Below, one piece after another: positions 19,382 to 27,160 of a stretch of DNA of 64,000 bases (position 1 is its first letter; the number at the start of each line of letters is the position of its first letter). Source of the DNA: Sedimentibacter saalensis (GTDB lineage Bacteria; Bacillota; Clostridia; Tissierellales; Sedimentibacteraceae); NCBI RefSeq assembly GCF_007830175.1, contig NZ_VLKH01000002.1, positions 248,001 to 312,000 of the forward strand, written 5' to 3'. The position numbers and the translations under genes were made by a program. The notes beneath the pieces were generated by a model. It made no database searches. It was not told the DNA's origin and worked only from the letters and a program-made list of their open reading frames with translations.

Positions 19382-21002
19382 CTAAGCTCATTCTCCTTAT
19401 TGTATAGTTAGTAATATTAGATTCTTGCCCTTCTTGATCATTAATCAATATTAATTCTTCGCCATTTTCTTTTGGGTAAAGCTCTAATATAGTTTTCTGT
19501 AAAGGTGCATATTCTTTTTTGTTTTTAACAACTTGTGCTACTAATGGTTCAAATTTTAATTGTTTTTCATTTGCATAATTAAGGTACTCACGAACATATT
19601 TATTTAAATCATGAAATCTCATTAATGATACAACACATTTATTATTGCTGGCCTGAAATGTCGCATAACTATAAAACTGAAAAAGAAAAGTATGAAAGTC
19701 TGGATTATATAAGATTTCTAAATATTCTTTATCTTTTAAATAATCAACAAAATCTTTGATTGTTATCTCTTCTTTTGTTATTAAATAATCGAAAAGCACA
19801 TTAAGAAACAATGTGTAATTAGCTATTACTCTTTTTTCAATTACATGAGTGAATCCAACATAATCTTCTCCATCTCCCTCATACATTGTGTGGTACTCTT
19901 CACTAATTCGTTTTTTATCTTTAATCAATTCCATGTCTTCGATTTTCTCTTCTGAAAAAGTCAATTCGAAGTTTGTAGACAGCAACGGAAGTATAGCTTG
20001 TTCAAGTAATAAAGCATTATCATTTCTCGAAACACCCTGTAGATATGTTTCAAAATCAAATTTTTCTTTAAAAGAGTTAGCTCTTTTTCCTAACAAAATT
20101 TCTTCTTTTTGTCTTCCAAGTTCAACAGTTTGGTTTATTAATAAATTATGAATTTCAATAGTAGCCTTTAATTCATCACCAATTTCCTGCAATTTAAATT
20201 GTGCGAGCTTTTGTTGATTTGTCATTGTATCCGGAGCTATTTCATTTAAATGTATTAGTAGGCCATTTATAGTGGTTTCTGTAGCTCGAAACAAATCCTT
20301 CTCTTCATCACATTTTGTTAATATTGAAACTTTATAACTTTCGTACATGGGCAAGGCCTTGATTCCATTAGTTATTAAAGCTTCAACTATATCTCGCTTT
20401 CTTAAAACAAGCTTTCTAACCTCTGCATTTACGTTTATAATTTGATTTAAAGCACTTGAGTAGTCATTATTCTCAATCATTTTTTTAAGCAATAAAAGAT
20501 GTATGGTTACTTTTGATTCTTCTGAGAATTCTTTAGTCTGTAAATAAAAATCAATGCCTTCTGTCGTTATACTGTAACAGTTTTTATCTACAGCCTCATT
20601 ATATGAGAATGTTATATATCTTACATAATGTTCTTCCATTTTCTGTTTTTCTACATTTAACACATCATAAATAAATGGAGAACCATCATTTTGCATTTTA
20701 TTTAATACATAATCTGTAAACTCTCTAATTTCTTCAATTTCCCATATCTTATTAAAAATGACCTTTGTGTATTCCAATAAGAAATCTTGAATGTCGCTAT
20801 ATATTATATTCTTTTGCTTAATCTCTACTTCATAAAGCAAGTAACCCAACAATCCTAACACTATACTGCACATATCAATATCAGGATATTTTTTGTTAGA
20901 ACGTTTCAACATGAAATATGGATCATACTTTTTAAGGTTAATCATGCGCAAAGGAATTTCAGATGCGATTTTATCTACAATTTCATTTTTATTGTCCATC
21001 AT
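19371..21002 (-). CDS. jetA: Wadjet kleisin subunit JetA (MukF-like)
   Basis: A 543-aa, mostly helical protein. The N-terminal half looks like a winged-helix dimerisation region (IPLRMINLKKYDPYFMLKRS ...), followed by helical segments and a C-terminal tail rich in acidic residues. It would be the kleisin that bridges the JetC heads. The family resembles the one annotated as DUF5716/JetA. It overlaps jetD by 14 bases and jetB by 11, so the four genes form one tightly coupled unit. AGGTGG precedes the paired ATG ATG. Confidence 0.87.
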   Translation of the reverse strand: MMDNKNEIVDKIASEIPLRMINLKKYDPYFMLKRSNKKYPDIDMCSIVLGLLGYLLYEVEIKQKNIIYSDIQDFLLEYTKVIFNKIWEIEEIREFTDYVLNKMQNDGSPFIYDVLNVEKQKMEEHYVRYITFSYNEAVDKNCYSITTEGIDFYLQTKEFSEESKVTIHLLLLKKMIENNDYSSALNQIINVNAEVRKLVLRKRDIVEALITNGIKALPMYESYKVSILTKCDEEKDLFRATETTINGLLIHLNEIAPDTMTNQQKLAQFKLQEIGDELKATIEIHNLLINQTVELGRQKEEILLGKRANSFKEKFDFETYLQGVSRNDNALLLEQAILPLLSTNFELTFSEEKIEDMELIKDKKRISEEYHTMYEGDGEDYVGFTHVIEKRVIANYTLFLNVLFDYLITKEEITIKDFVDYLKDKEYLEILYNPDFHTFLFQFYSYATFQASNNKCVVSLMRFHDLNKYVREYLNYANEKQLKFEPLVAQVVKNKKEYAPLQKTILELYPKENGEELILINDQEGQESNITNYTIRRMSLDEQ

Positions 21003-22071
21003 AAGATGTCCACCTTTCTTTTAAAATTGCATAATTTAGAGCCTCTTGAGGAATATAAGTTTGTTTTTCTATCATATCTCTAATAACAGTTTTGTGGTTA
21101 GCTTCATGAAACATTTCAAGTATTTCGTTTAATTCTTCATCTTTCAATTTCTCTTGAAACTCACCTCTGTTTGACAGTTTATCTTTATCCATAGTAGCAT
21201 CCATTAACATTTCGTAGGCTTTTCCCAATAATTTAAATTTTAAATTCGGAAATTCTTTTTTTAACTTTAGAAAAAATCGAAGTCCGGCTGAATCGATATC
21301 TCCAAAATACAAAACTTCATCTTTACCTGTGATTTCATACTGTTCGTAAGTTTTAAATCCTCCGGTAATTTTATTTCCATGTCCGTAAATAAGCATATCA
21401 ATATCAGAAATTATTTTATCTTTAAATATGATTTTTTGAAAAGTCCAAAAAGTATCTAAGTTTTCTATAATTAATATTTTTCTTGCAGGCTTAGAATAAA
21501 ATGAGCTGCTTAATATTACGAGCAAAGGTTCATAATTGCTTTTACAATGTAAATCTACTTCGCTTATACCAATCGTATTTAGTATATCTAATTTTTCTGC
21601 AACTTTATCTTGATCTTTTAATAGCTTTTCATCACCAAAAAGTTCATAGCTCCTTTCATTTATGCTAATAAATTCATTTTGTTTACCCTTGTGCTCTCTA
21701 AGATAATCGCTAATAATCTTTATATATTTGCGATATTTTTCGTATAAATCAGGTTTCTTAAATACTGGCTTTTCAAAATTCATTCCGTATAATAAATTAA
21801 TTTCTTTTATATATTCCAAAGGCATTTCTTTACAGTCTGGCTTCATAATATTGTATTTAAGTGGAAGCTTATAATAATTATCAACTTTATCATTTTTCAT
21901 TTTGCCAGTTTTTTTATCTTTTCCTTGAGGAATAACAATTTCATTTTCAATAAGGTTATTAACAATATCAATAAATTCATTATATTTAAATCCAGTAAAT
22001 TCTTTTAATTTTTCGATATTGCCTCCGGATATAATAAACTTCAAATTATCAAGACTTATGGTTATTATCAT
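20989..22071 (-). CDS. jetD: Wadjet nuclease subunit JetD (Toprim/Topo VI A-like)
   Basis: A 360-aa protein. The C-terminal half contains the Toprim-type metal site: the Glu in KILIIENLDTFWTFQ and the DxD-type EVLYFGDIDSAGLRFF. This is the nuclease that cuts plasmid DNA trapped by JetABC. The N-terminal half (residues 1-180) is a winged-helix/DUF3322-like region. As the first gene of the operon it sits before jetA, unlike the better-known jetABCD order. The annotated ATG at 22071 lacks a good ribosome site. A strong AGGAAGGAAA belongs to a 19-codon ORF (22049-22108) that overlaps the start by 23 bases, so expression may depend on coupling. Confidence 0.92.
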   Translation of the reverse strand: MIITISLDNLKFIISGGNIEKLKEFTGFKYNEFIDIVNNLIENEIVIPQGKDKKTGKMKNDKVDNYYKLPLKYNIMKPDCKEMPLEYIKEINLLYGMNFEKPVFKKPDLYEKYRKYIKIISDYLREHKGKQNEFISINERSYELFGDEKLLKDQDKVAEKLDILNTIGISEVDLHCKSNYEPLLVILSSSFYSKPARKILIIENLDTFWTFQKIIFKDKIISDIDMLIYGHGNKITGGFKTYEQYEITGKDEVLYFGDIDSAGLRFFLKLKKEFPNLKFKLLGKAYEMLMDATMDKDKLSNRGEFQEKLKDEELNEILEMFHEANHKTVIRDMIEKQTYIPQEALNYAILKERWTSYDGQ

Positions 22072-22108
22072 AATTTATAATATCGATTTTAATTTTATCT
22101 AATCTCAT
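22049..22108 (-). CDS. Possible 19-codon leader ORF coupled to jetD
   Basis: MRLDKIKIDIINYDNNHKS, started by an ATG with AGGAAGGAAA nine to ten bases upstream, ends inside jetD in another frame. It may be a translational-coupling leader. It could also mark an old frameshift at the jetD N-terminus. No homology is claimed. Confidence 0.3.
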   Translation of the reverse strand: MRLDKIKIDIINYDNNHKS

Positions 22109-22323
22109 AACGATTTCCTTCCTACTTATCACGTGCTTAGTTTACCTAATTATACCATATTTATTATATACTGCTATAAATTAAAAATATTATCACAATA
22201 ATTTGTACCATTTCAACAAAAACAAATGTATTTTTGAAATATGAAACTCTTACAATAAACAAAAAATATGATATAATGAATTTACAGATTAAGGTATTAA
22301 ATAATAATAGAAAGGATGATAGC

Positions 22324-22625
22324 TTGGATCAAGAAGTCTTACTAAATATAAAGGAACTATGCAAAGAAAGCTCTATACTATGGAGTCAACGTGTTTTGCT
22401 ACAAGATGCTTGCAAAGGGGTATAAAAACTGCTGACATTGAAAATTGTATTTTAAGCGGCGAGATAATTGAAGAATATCCTGATGATTATCCTTATTGTA
22501 GTTATTTAATATTAGGATTAACAATAAAAAATCAATTTTTACTCGATGTTTGTTGAATTGGATATAATAAGTTTTGGATAACAACTGCATACTTTCCAAG
22601 TTTAGATAAATGGGAACCTGGCTAA
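22324..22625 (+). pseudogene. Broken DUF4258 (toxin-like) gene
   Basis: A TTG start (AGAAAGGATG site) opens LDQEVLLNIKELCKES ..., but the family sequence continues in another frame from about 22395 (RGIKTADIENCILSGEII, then EEYPDDYPY). That frame is then cut by a TGA at 22554 exactly where the family usually has Gly (VC-stop-IGYNKFWITTAY), a probable GGA to TGA change. The remainder runs in frame to a TAA at 22625. DUF4258 proteins are usually the toxin partner of YgiT/MqsA-type antitoxins, and a YgiT gene follows directly. One frameshift plus one nonsense change indicate inactivation. Confidence 0.8.
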
Positions 22626-22648
22626 AAAAAAAGAAAGGAGCAATAAAT

Positions 22649-22879
22649 ATGAAGTGTTTTATGTGCAAAGGTGATATGATAAATAAAAATACTAACTACT
22701 TTTTGGATTTAGACGGAAGTATTATAATTATAAAAAATGTTCCTTCTTTAGTTTGTGATCAATGTGGAGAAGTATTTTACGAAAATGAAGTAATGAAACG
22801 AATCGAAAAAATTATAGACTTATTTAAAAATGCTTTAACCGAAATTGCTATTGTTAATTACGACAACAAAGTAGCATAA
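22649..22879 (+). CDS. YgiT-type zinc-finger antitoxin
   Basis: A 76-aa protein that begins with two zinc-binding pairs, MKCFMCKGDM (Cys3, Cys6) and VCDQCGEVF, as in the N-terminal domain of MqsA/YgiT. A short helical tail (MKRIEKIIDLFKNAL) would mediate pairing or DNA contact. The ATG at 22649 has GAAAGGAG eight bases upstream; this is better than a start at 22610, which would overlap the toxin remnant. The partner toxin just upstream is broken, so this is probably an orphan antitoxin. It may still repress its own promoter. Confidence 0.85.
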   Translation: MKCFMCKGDMINKNTNYFLDLDGSIIIIKNVPSLVCDQCGEVFYENEVMKRIEKIIDLFKNALTEIAIVNYDNKVA

Positions 22880-22882
22880 CAT

Positions 22883-22907
22883 AAAAAAAGTCCTCCTAAA
22901 TGAGGAC
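22883..22907 (-). terminator. Leftward intrinsic terminator at the left edge of the element
   Basis: On the minus strand GTCCTC-ATTTAG-GAGGAC-TTTTTTT is a textbook terminator. It could serve the DUF3883 gene (ends 23057). It could also be the ancestral terminator of ssrA, displaced 16 kb by the insertion. Confidence 0.8.
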
Positions 22908-22914
22908 AAAATTG

Positions 22915-22951
22915 AAATCCACTATATTGTGGATTTTGATGATGGAGGCGG
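22915..22951. repeat. Left attachment-like site: inverted repeat plus 13-bp direct repeat
   Basis: AAATCCAC-TATATT-GTGGATTT (22915-22936) is followed by ATGATGGAGGCGG (22939-22951). The 13-mer is identical to 39225-39237, the 3' end of ssrA, which is also preceded by an inverted repeat (AACCAC ... GTGGTT, 39197-39220). Just inside lies a 12-bp palindrome, CATTCTAGAATG (22988-22999). Confidence 0.7.
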
Positions 22952-23056
22952 ACCGCAAAGTGCAAATCCACGATTATATTCTTTTTACATTCTAGAATGA
23001 CCATGAAATATTATAAATTTATTGTATGTGACAATCAAAACTACATAATCAATAAT

Positions 23057-24301
23057 TTATTCTACACATATTTTTACATTATAAGATAACGGAATTAATT
23101 TAATTTCATCTTTATTCTTTTCAAATGGATTATTAATTTTCCATATTTTCGGAGCATCTGTATTAACTTCAAATACAATATATATCCAATAATTCATATC
23201 ACCTTTAGCACGTTCTAATTCATTTGATGTTAAGTAGAAATTAGCATCTCCTGGTTTTGCAGTAGTTGATTTAACTTCAATATAAATTTCATTACCATAT
23301 TCATCAAATGATAAGATATCATAGCCTGCAGAATCATTTTCAATAGAAATATGTTTAATTTTTTTTACTAACTCTTTCTTATATTTCTTTAATTTATCCT
23401 CTTCTGCTTTTAAAACTATTAATTCTCCTCTATCACCAATTCTTTTATTATATTTATTTTTTTCTTCAAAATCTACTTTGCTATTTCCTTTTTTAGCTCC
23501 AGTAGTAGAACTTGTTGGTAGTGCCTTAGTTTTTAAATCAATTATTTGATAATTTACTTCTTGGATTGGTGTAAAAACCTCAACTCTCATTTTATTTTGC
23601 TCCAAATTGATTACTCCATTGACATTCTTATTTGTTGGACTTCCAAATAAGTAATATAAGAATTTTCCGAATTTTTTTATACTCCATGATTTCATTATAT
23701 CGTCATTATTTTTATATTCCAAAATAGTTTTTTGTTTATCAATCTCAGTTAATCTCTTTGTATGACCTATATTTAATTGATTCATAAAATAGTCTAAATG
23801 GTTACTGGAATAAATGTTAAGAAAATCATTTGGATAGTACAAATAAAGTATTTTACCTTTGAGCATTGGCGATATTAAGTTACTATTTATTTTGTCGAAA
23901 TCTTTAATAGAACCAGCTTCAATCAAATTTATAATCTCATTTTTCAATGTTTCAAAAGCTTCGGTTAATGTGCTTCCAAATTTATCTAGATATCTATATT
24001 TACTCTCAGTTTTCTCACCATCTACACCATAGTAAACTCCAAACTTTGTTGCAAAACCACCCTTTATATTACCCAAGTCTTTTAATTCAAATTCTATCCT
24101 ATAGCAAAAAGTATTTTTGTTACCCTTTCCAGTTATATAATCATCTATATCCATTTTGCAAATTGCATCTTTAGTATAATTTGTTATAAATCGAATTCTA
24201 AGTTTTTCTATTTCATTTTCTTTTTCTGCTTCCATAAGCATACTTTCTTCAAAACTTGCTATGTGTTTTTGAAATTCTTTTTCCACTATAACTACCTTCA
24301 C
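23057..24301 (-). CDS. DUF3883 domain protein, nuclease-like
   Basis: A 414-aa protein. Residues about 280-410 match DUF3883: GDRGELIVLKAEEDKLKK, then NDSAGYDILSFDE and EIYIEVKSTT, which together give the PD-(D/E)xK-like Asp and ExK. The N-terminal 230 residues (LISPMLKGKILYLYYPNDFL ... WSIKKFGKFLYYLFG) form a separate domain I do not recognise. DUF3883 occurs in restriction-like defence proteins, so DNA targeting is plausible but unproven. The GTG at 24301 lacks good spacing to a ribosome site. A GTG at 24286 has AAGG eight bases upstream and may be the true start. It lies 42 bases after the gene at 24344-25063, probably in the same transcript. Confidence 0.75.
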   Translation of the reverse strand: MKVVIVEKEFQKHIASFEESMLMEAEKENEIEKLRIRFITNYTKDAICKMDIDDYITGKGNKNTFCYRIEFELKDLGNIKGGFATKFGVYYGVDGEKTESKYRYLDKFGSTLTEAFETLKNEIINLIEAGSIKDFDKINSNLISPMLKGKILYLYYPNDFLNIYSSNHLDYFMNQLNIGHTKRLTEIDKQKTILEYKNNDDIMKSWSIKKFGKFLYYLFGSPTNKNVNGVINLEQNKMRVEVFTPIQEVNYQIIDLKTKALPTSSTTGAKKGNSKVDFEEKNKYNKRIGDRGELIVLKAEEDKLKKYKKELVKKIKHISIENDSAGYDILSFDEYGNEIYIEVKSTTAKPGDANFYLTSNELERAKGDMNYWIYIVFEVNTDAPKIWKINNPFEKNKDEIKLIPLSYNVKICVE

Positions 24302-24343
24302 CTTTCTTTTTATACTGTATTATAACAAAATGTTTTATAATTT

Positions 24344-25063
24344 TTACTCCTCATATGTCAATTTATTATATAAAGTTTCTCGGTCTATCAGTGTTGAATA
24401 TTGCATTTTCCCGATATTAATGGTGTAGGAGCCATCACTCCTTGTAGGTAACGAAGCATCAGAACCATCAACTAATAATCTCCATTCATTTTGATTTGCA
24501 TAATTAGCGCCTTTAACAAAATATGGATCTAATATACTACCTGTAGCGTTATACGCCTTTGAGTAGTTATCAGTGGAAAAATCGCTTAAATCTCTATATA
24601 TTATTGGTCCATAACAAAACCCAAATTTAGGAGTAGAATTCTTCATAGCATTTTTTAATAATTGTAAGAATTCAGATTTCCAAAATAGTAAAACATATTC
24701 CCCAAAATCCCTCATTGCATTTTTATATCCATCACTTAATTCATATATGTTATTTCCTTTTTTCTTCATTATTACAATATCAATAATAGATGAACAAAAC
24801 ATAAGTAAATAGTCATCTCCTTCATATGAGCTATTTACACTTGATGGTCTTGGAATTTTATCAAATAAATTATTACCATCTTTATCTATTAACTTAATAG
24901 TTTGTGGATTAATAGGTATTACACCTTCATTTTTATCACCACGAAAGTAAGTTGTATCGTTTCGGTATTTAGAAATTGGATTCAAGTATAATGTACCATT
25001 TGATAACATTTCCAAATGTTCCTTTTGTCCAAATTTTGCAAGTAAAGTATCTCCTTCAATCAT
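24344..25063 (-). CDS. Unknown protein paired with the DUF3883 gene (weakly DUF2971-like)
   Basis: A 239-aa soluble protein, not recognised with certainty. LEMLSNGTLYLNPISKYRND near the N-terminus and NQNEWRLLVDGSD near the C-terminus resemble the landmarks of DUF2971 proteins (a 'fND' segment early and an 'eWR' segment late). These proteins are common in defence neighbourhoods. No membrane segment is present. AAGGAG lies five bases before the ATG. It stands immediately upstream of the DUF3883 gene with a 42-base gap, so the two probably act together. Function unknown. Confidence 0.6.
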   Translation of the reverse strand: MIEGDTLLAKFGQKEHLEMLSNGTLYLNPISKYRNDTTYFRGDKNEGVIPINPQTIKLIDKDGNNLFDKIPRPSSVNSSYEGDDYLLMFCSSIIDIVIMKKKGNNIYELSDGYKNAMRDFGEYVLLFWKSEFLQLLKNAMKNSTPKFGFCYGPIIYRDLSDFSTDNYSKAYNATGSILDPYFVKGANYANQNEWRLLVDGSDASLPTRSDGSYTINIGKMQYSTLIDRETLYNKLTYEE

Positions 25064-25256
25064 AATTGCTCCTTAATAATAATTATTAATTATTACGTTT
25101 AAATGTTTATATAACTTTATTTCTAAATTATACCATATAGTCCCTTTATTGACAAACCTATTCATTAAAACTTCATATTTGTGTGTTGGATTTTGAACTA
25201 AAATGACTAGTATAAATAGTTCTTTAATGACATAATCTATAAGTACATCTTATTCA

Positions 25257-26837
25257 TTATGCTACTCTTTTAAAACTATTAATACTTTTATAAATCTCCT
25301 TTCTTGAAATTTCTATTTTTTTCTCATAACTTGCACCTTGCATAGAAAAAGAAAAGACCATGTTGAATGTTACTTCAACATGGTCTTTATATACTATTAC
25401 TTCTTTCACATAATCACTTATGAACTTTTTACATTCTGGAATATTACGGGTTTGTACAAACGATTTAATCTTAGAAAACATAAGCTTAATATCTTCTTCA
25501 TTGACTTGTAAAATATATTCCTGTGCACTCTCAATCTCTAATATTTTTGATTCAATTTCATTCTTTCTTAATTCTAATTCACTTAATTTTGTTTTCAATA
25601 TATCCTTAGAGTAGCCCTCAAGTATTGCTGTTAATCCATTACTAATTTGCTTTTCAACTTCTTTCAATTCAGATTTAAGCCCTTCAACACTTGTTCTCTC
25701 ATTGCTTGTTTTTTCAGTAATATATTGGTTAACCTTTTGTGCTATTATAGGTATCGCTTGTTCATTAAGTATGTGTTTTTCAAGCTCAGATAAAACAAAT
25801 TCTTCGATATATTCCTTTCTTATTTCCTTGTTATTACAATCATACTTATGCTGCCTACAGCCACACCTATACGACATATAGACTGGTTTAATATTTGATG
25901 TCCTTCTGTTACCATTCATTGAATACCCACATTCACCACATTTGATTAACCCACTTAACAAATACTGTACTTTAGCTTTGTTGGCTCCAGGTGATTTTTG
26001 TCTTTTAGCAATTGTAGCTTGTACTGTTTCATATAACTCCTTTGTTATTATTTGAGGCATACCTCCTTCTACTCTGATAATTTCGTCTTCATCTTTATCC
26101 TTATTTGTATTTCTTTTGCCAAATGCATCCTTTGCAGAACTTCTGTTGAAAATATAAACTCCCGAATACTTTTCATTTCGCAAAATGCTTCCCAAACTAT
26201 TTTTTGAGAATGTTTTTCCTTCTTTTGTTCTTGCTCCCATATTATTTAGCTTTCTTGCTATATCAACATATGTATAGCCATTTGCATACATTTCAAATAC
26301 AACTTTAACCGCTTCGGCTTCCTTTTCATTTATTCTGTATGTCTTATCTTCGTTTAAATCATATCCGAGCGGAGGCTTTCCTCCTGTATGCTTACACTGT
26401 AATGCAGTTTCCTTCATACCTTTCATTACTTCTCTCGCTAGGTTTTTAGAATAGTATTCAGCCATTCCTTCTATTACAGATTCAAGTATTACTGATTCAG
26501 GACTGCCATCAAGATGTTCAGTAACACTTTCTACCTTTACTCCATTTTGTTTCAATATCCTCTTATATTTAGCAGAATCATATTTATCTCTAGAAAACCT
26601 GTCCAATTTATGTACTATGACTATATCAAATATTCCTAAGCTGCTATCTGAAATCATCTGCTGAAATCCTGGTCTTCTATCAGATGTAGCAGATTTTGCT
26701 CTGTCATAGTATCTCTTTACTATCTGTATATCATTTTTCTTTACATATTCCTCAATCGCCCTTTCTTGGGCTTCTATTGACTCTTCTCTTTGGTTATCAG
26801 ATGAATATCTTGCGTATATCGCTGCCTTCCTAACCAT
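25257..26837 (-). CDS. Large serine recombinase
   Basis: A 526-aa site-specific recombinase. The resolvase domain spans residues 1-150, with the catalytic Ser in AIYARYSSDNQ and the Arg-rich HKLDRFSRDKYD segment. The recombinase domain is about 165-270 (GKPPLGYDLNED). A zinc ribbon follows at about 295-345 (CGECGYSMNGNRR ... YRCGCRQHKYDC). A coiled-coil motif lies at about 370-440 and a basic C-terminal tail after it. This is the full architecture of phage and transposon integrases. It overlaps the 57-aa ORF upstream by 8 bases, and it has its own AGGAGG. It is the only integrase in the element and so the best candidate for its movement. Confidence 0.95.
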   Translation of the reverse strand: MVRKAAIYARYSSDNQREESIEAQERAIEEYVKKNDIQIVKRYYDRAKSATSDRRPGFQQMISDSSLGIFDIVIVHKLDRFSRDKYDSAKYKRILKQNGVKVESVTEHLDGSPESVILESVIEGMAEYYSKNLAREVMKGMKETALQCKHTGGKPPLGYDLNEDKTYRINEKEAEAVKVVFEMYANGYTYVDIARKLNNMGARTKEGKTFSKNSLGSILRNEKYSGVYIFNRSSAKDAFGKRNTNKDKDEDEIIRVEGGMPQIITKELYETVQATIAKRQKSPGANKAKVQYLLSGLIKCGECGYSMNGNRRTSNIKPVYMSYRCGCRQHKYDCNNKEIRKEYIEEFVLSELEKHILNEQAIPIIAQKVNQYITEKTSNERTSVEGLKSELKEVEKQISNGLTAILEGYSKDILKTKLSELELRKNEIESKILEIESAQEYILQVNEEDIKLMFSKIKSFVQTRNIPECKKFISDYVKEVIVYKDHVEVTFNMVFSFSMQGASYEKKIEISRKEIYKSINSFKRVA

Positions 26838-27003
26838 CCTTTTGTCCTCCTTTGTATTGTATATATATTGTACCTAACAGTGTAACTAGACTATTATAAT
26901 CTTTATTAATATTTATCTTTCCAATATGAAGTCCTATCGTTTCATCTGGTTCATAATTTCTATTGTAAAGTTTCTCTCTACTTATTTTTGAACATATACT
27001 CAT
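26830..27003 (-). CDS. 57-aa protein translationally coupled to the serine recombinase
   Basis: MSICSKISREKLYNRNYEPD opens a 57-codon frame with GGGGGA six bases before the ATG. Its stop overlaps the recombinase start by eight bases. The product is small, neutral and soluble and ends in KGGQKDG, encoded by the recombinase ribosome site itself. Position suggests a directionality factor or simply a coupling leader. No homology recognised. Confidence 0.6.
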   Translation of the reverse strand: MSICSKISREKLYNRNYEPDETIGLHIGKININKDYNSLVTLLGTIYIQYKGGQKDG

Positions 27004-27060
27004 AACATTTCCCCCATGTTTCTTATTTATAATATATACTTATATTTACATTTTAAAGAT

Positions 27061-27155
27061 TAGGGGCAGAGGTGGCTATTAAAACGAAAATTTTATGTAA
27101 ATCACTTTAATAAAAATGTTAAAGTGATTAAATTTTTATTTTTGATAGCCCCCTA
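27061..27155. repeat. Long imperfect hairpin between primase and recombinase genes
   Basis: An inner perfect stem, AATCACTTTA (27100-27109) with TAAAGTGATT (27120-27129), sits inside a longer imperfect pairing. GGCTATTAAAACGAAAATTT (27074 on) pairs with the complement ending in TTTTTGATAGCC (to 27150), and the outermost TAGGGG pairs with CCCTA. The whole 95 bases can fold as one structure. It begins six bases after the primase stop. It could be a terminator, but it is unusually long and might instead be a replication or processing site. Confidence 0.6.
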
Positions 27156-27160
27156 CACCA

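Noticed and set aside
22554-22556. TGA in the DUF4258 remnant as a selenocysteine codon
   Set aside because: The family has Gly here, there is a frameshift upstream in the same gene, and no hairpin stands at the right distance.
22610-22648. Longer N-terminus for the YgiT protein
   Set aside because: It would start inside the toxin remnant without a ribosome site. The ATG at 22649 has GAAAGGAG and gives the usual family start.
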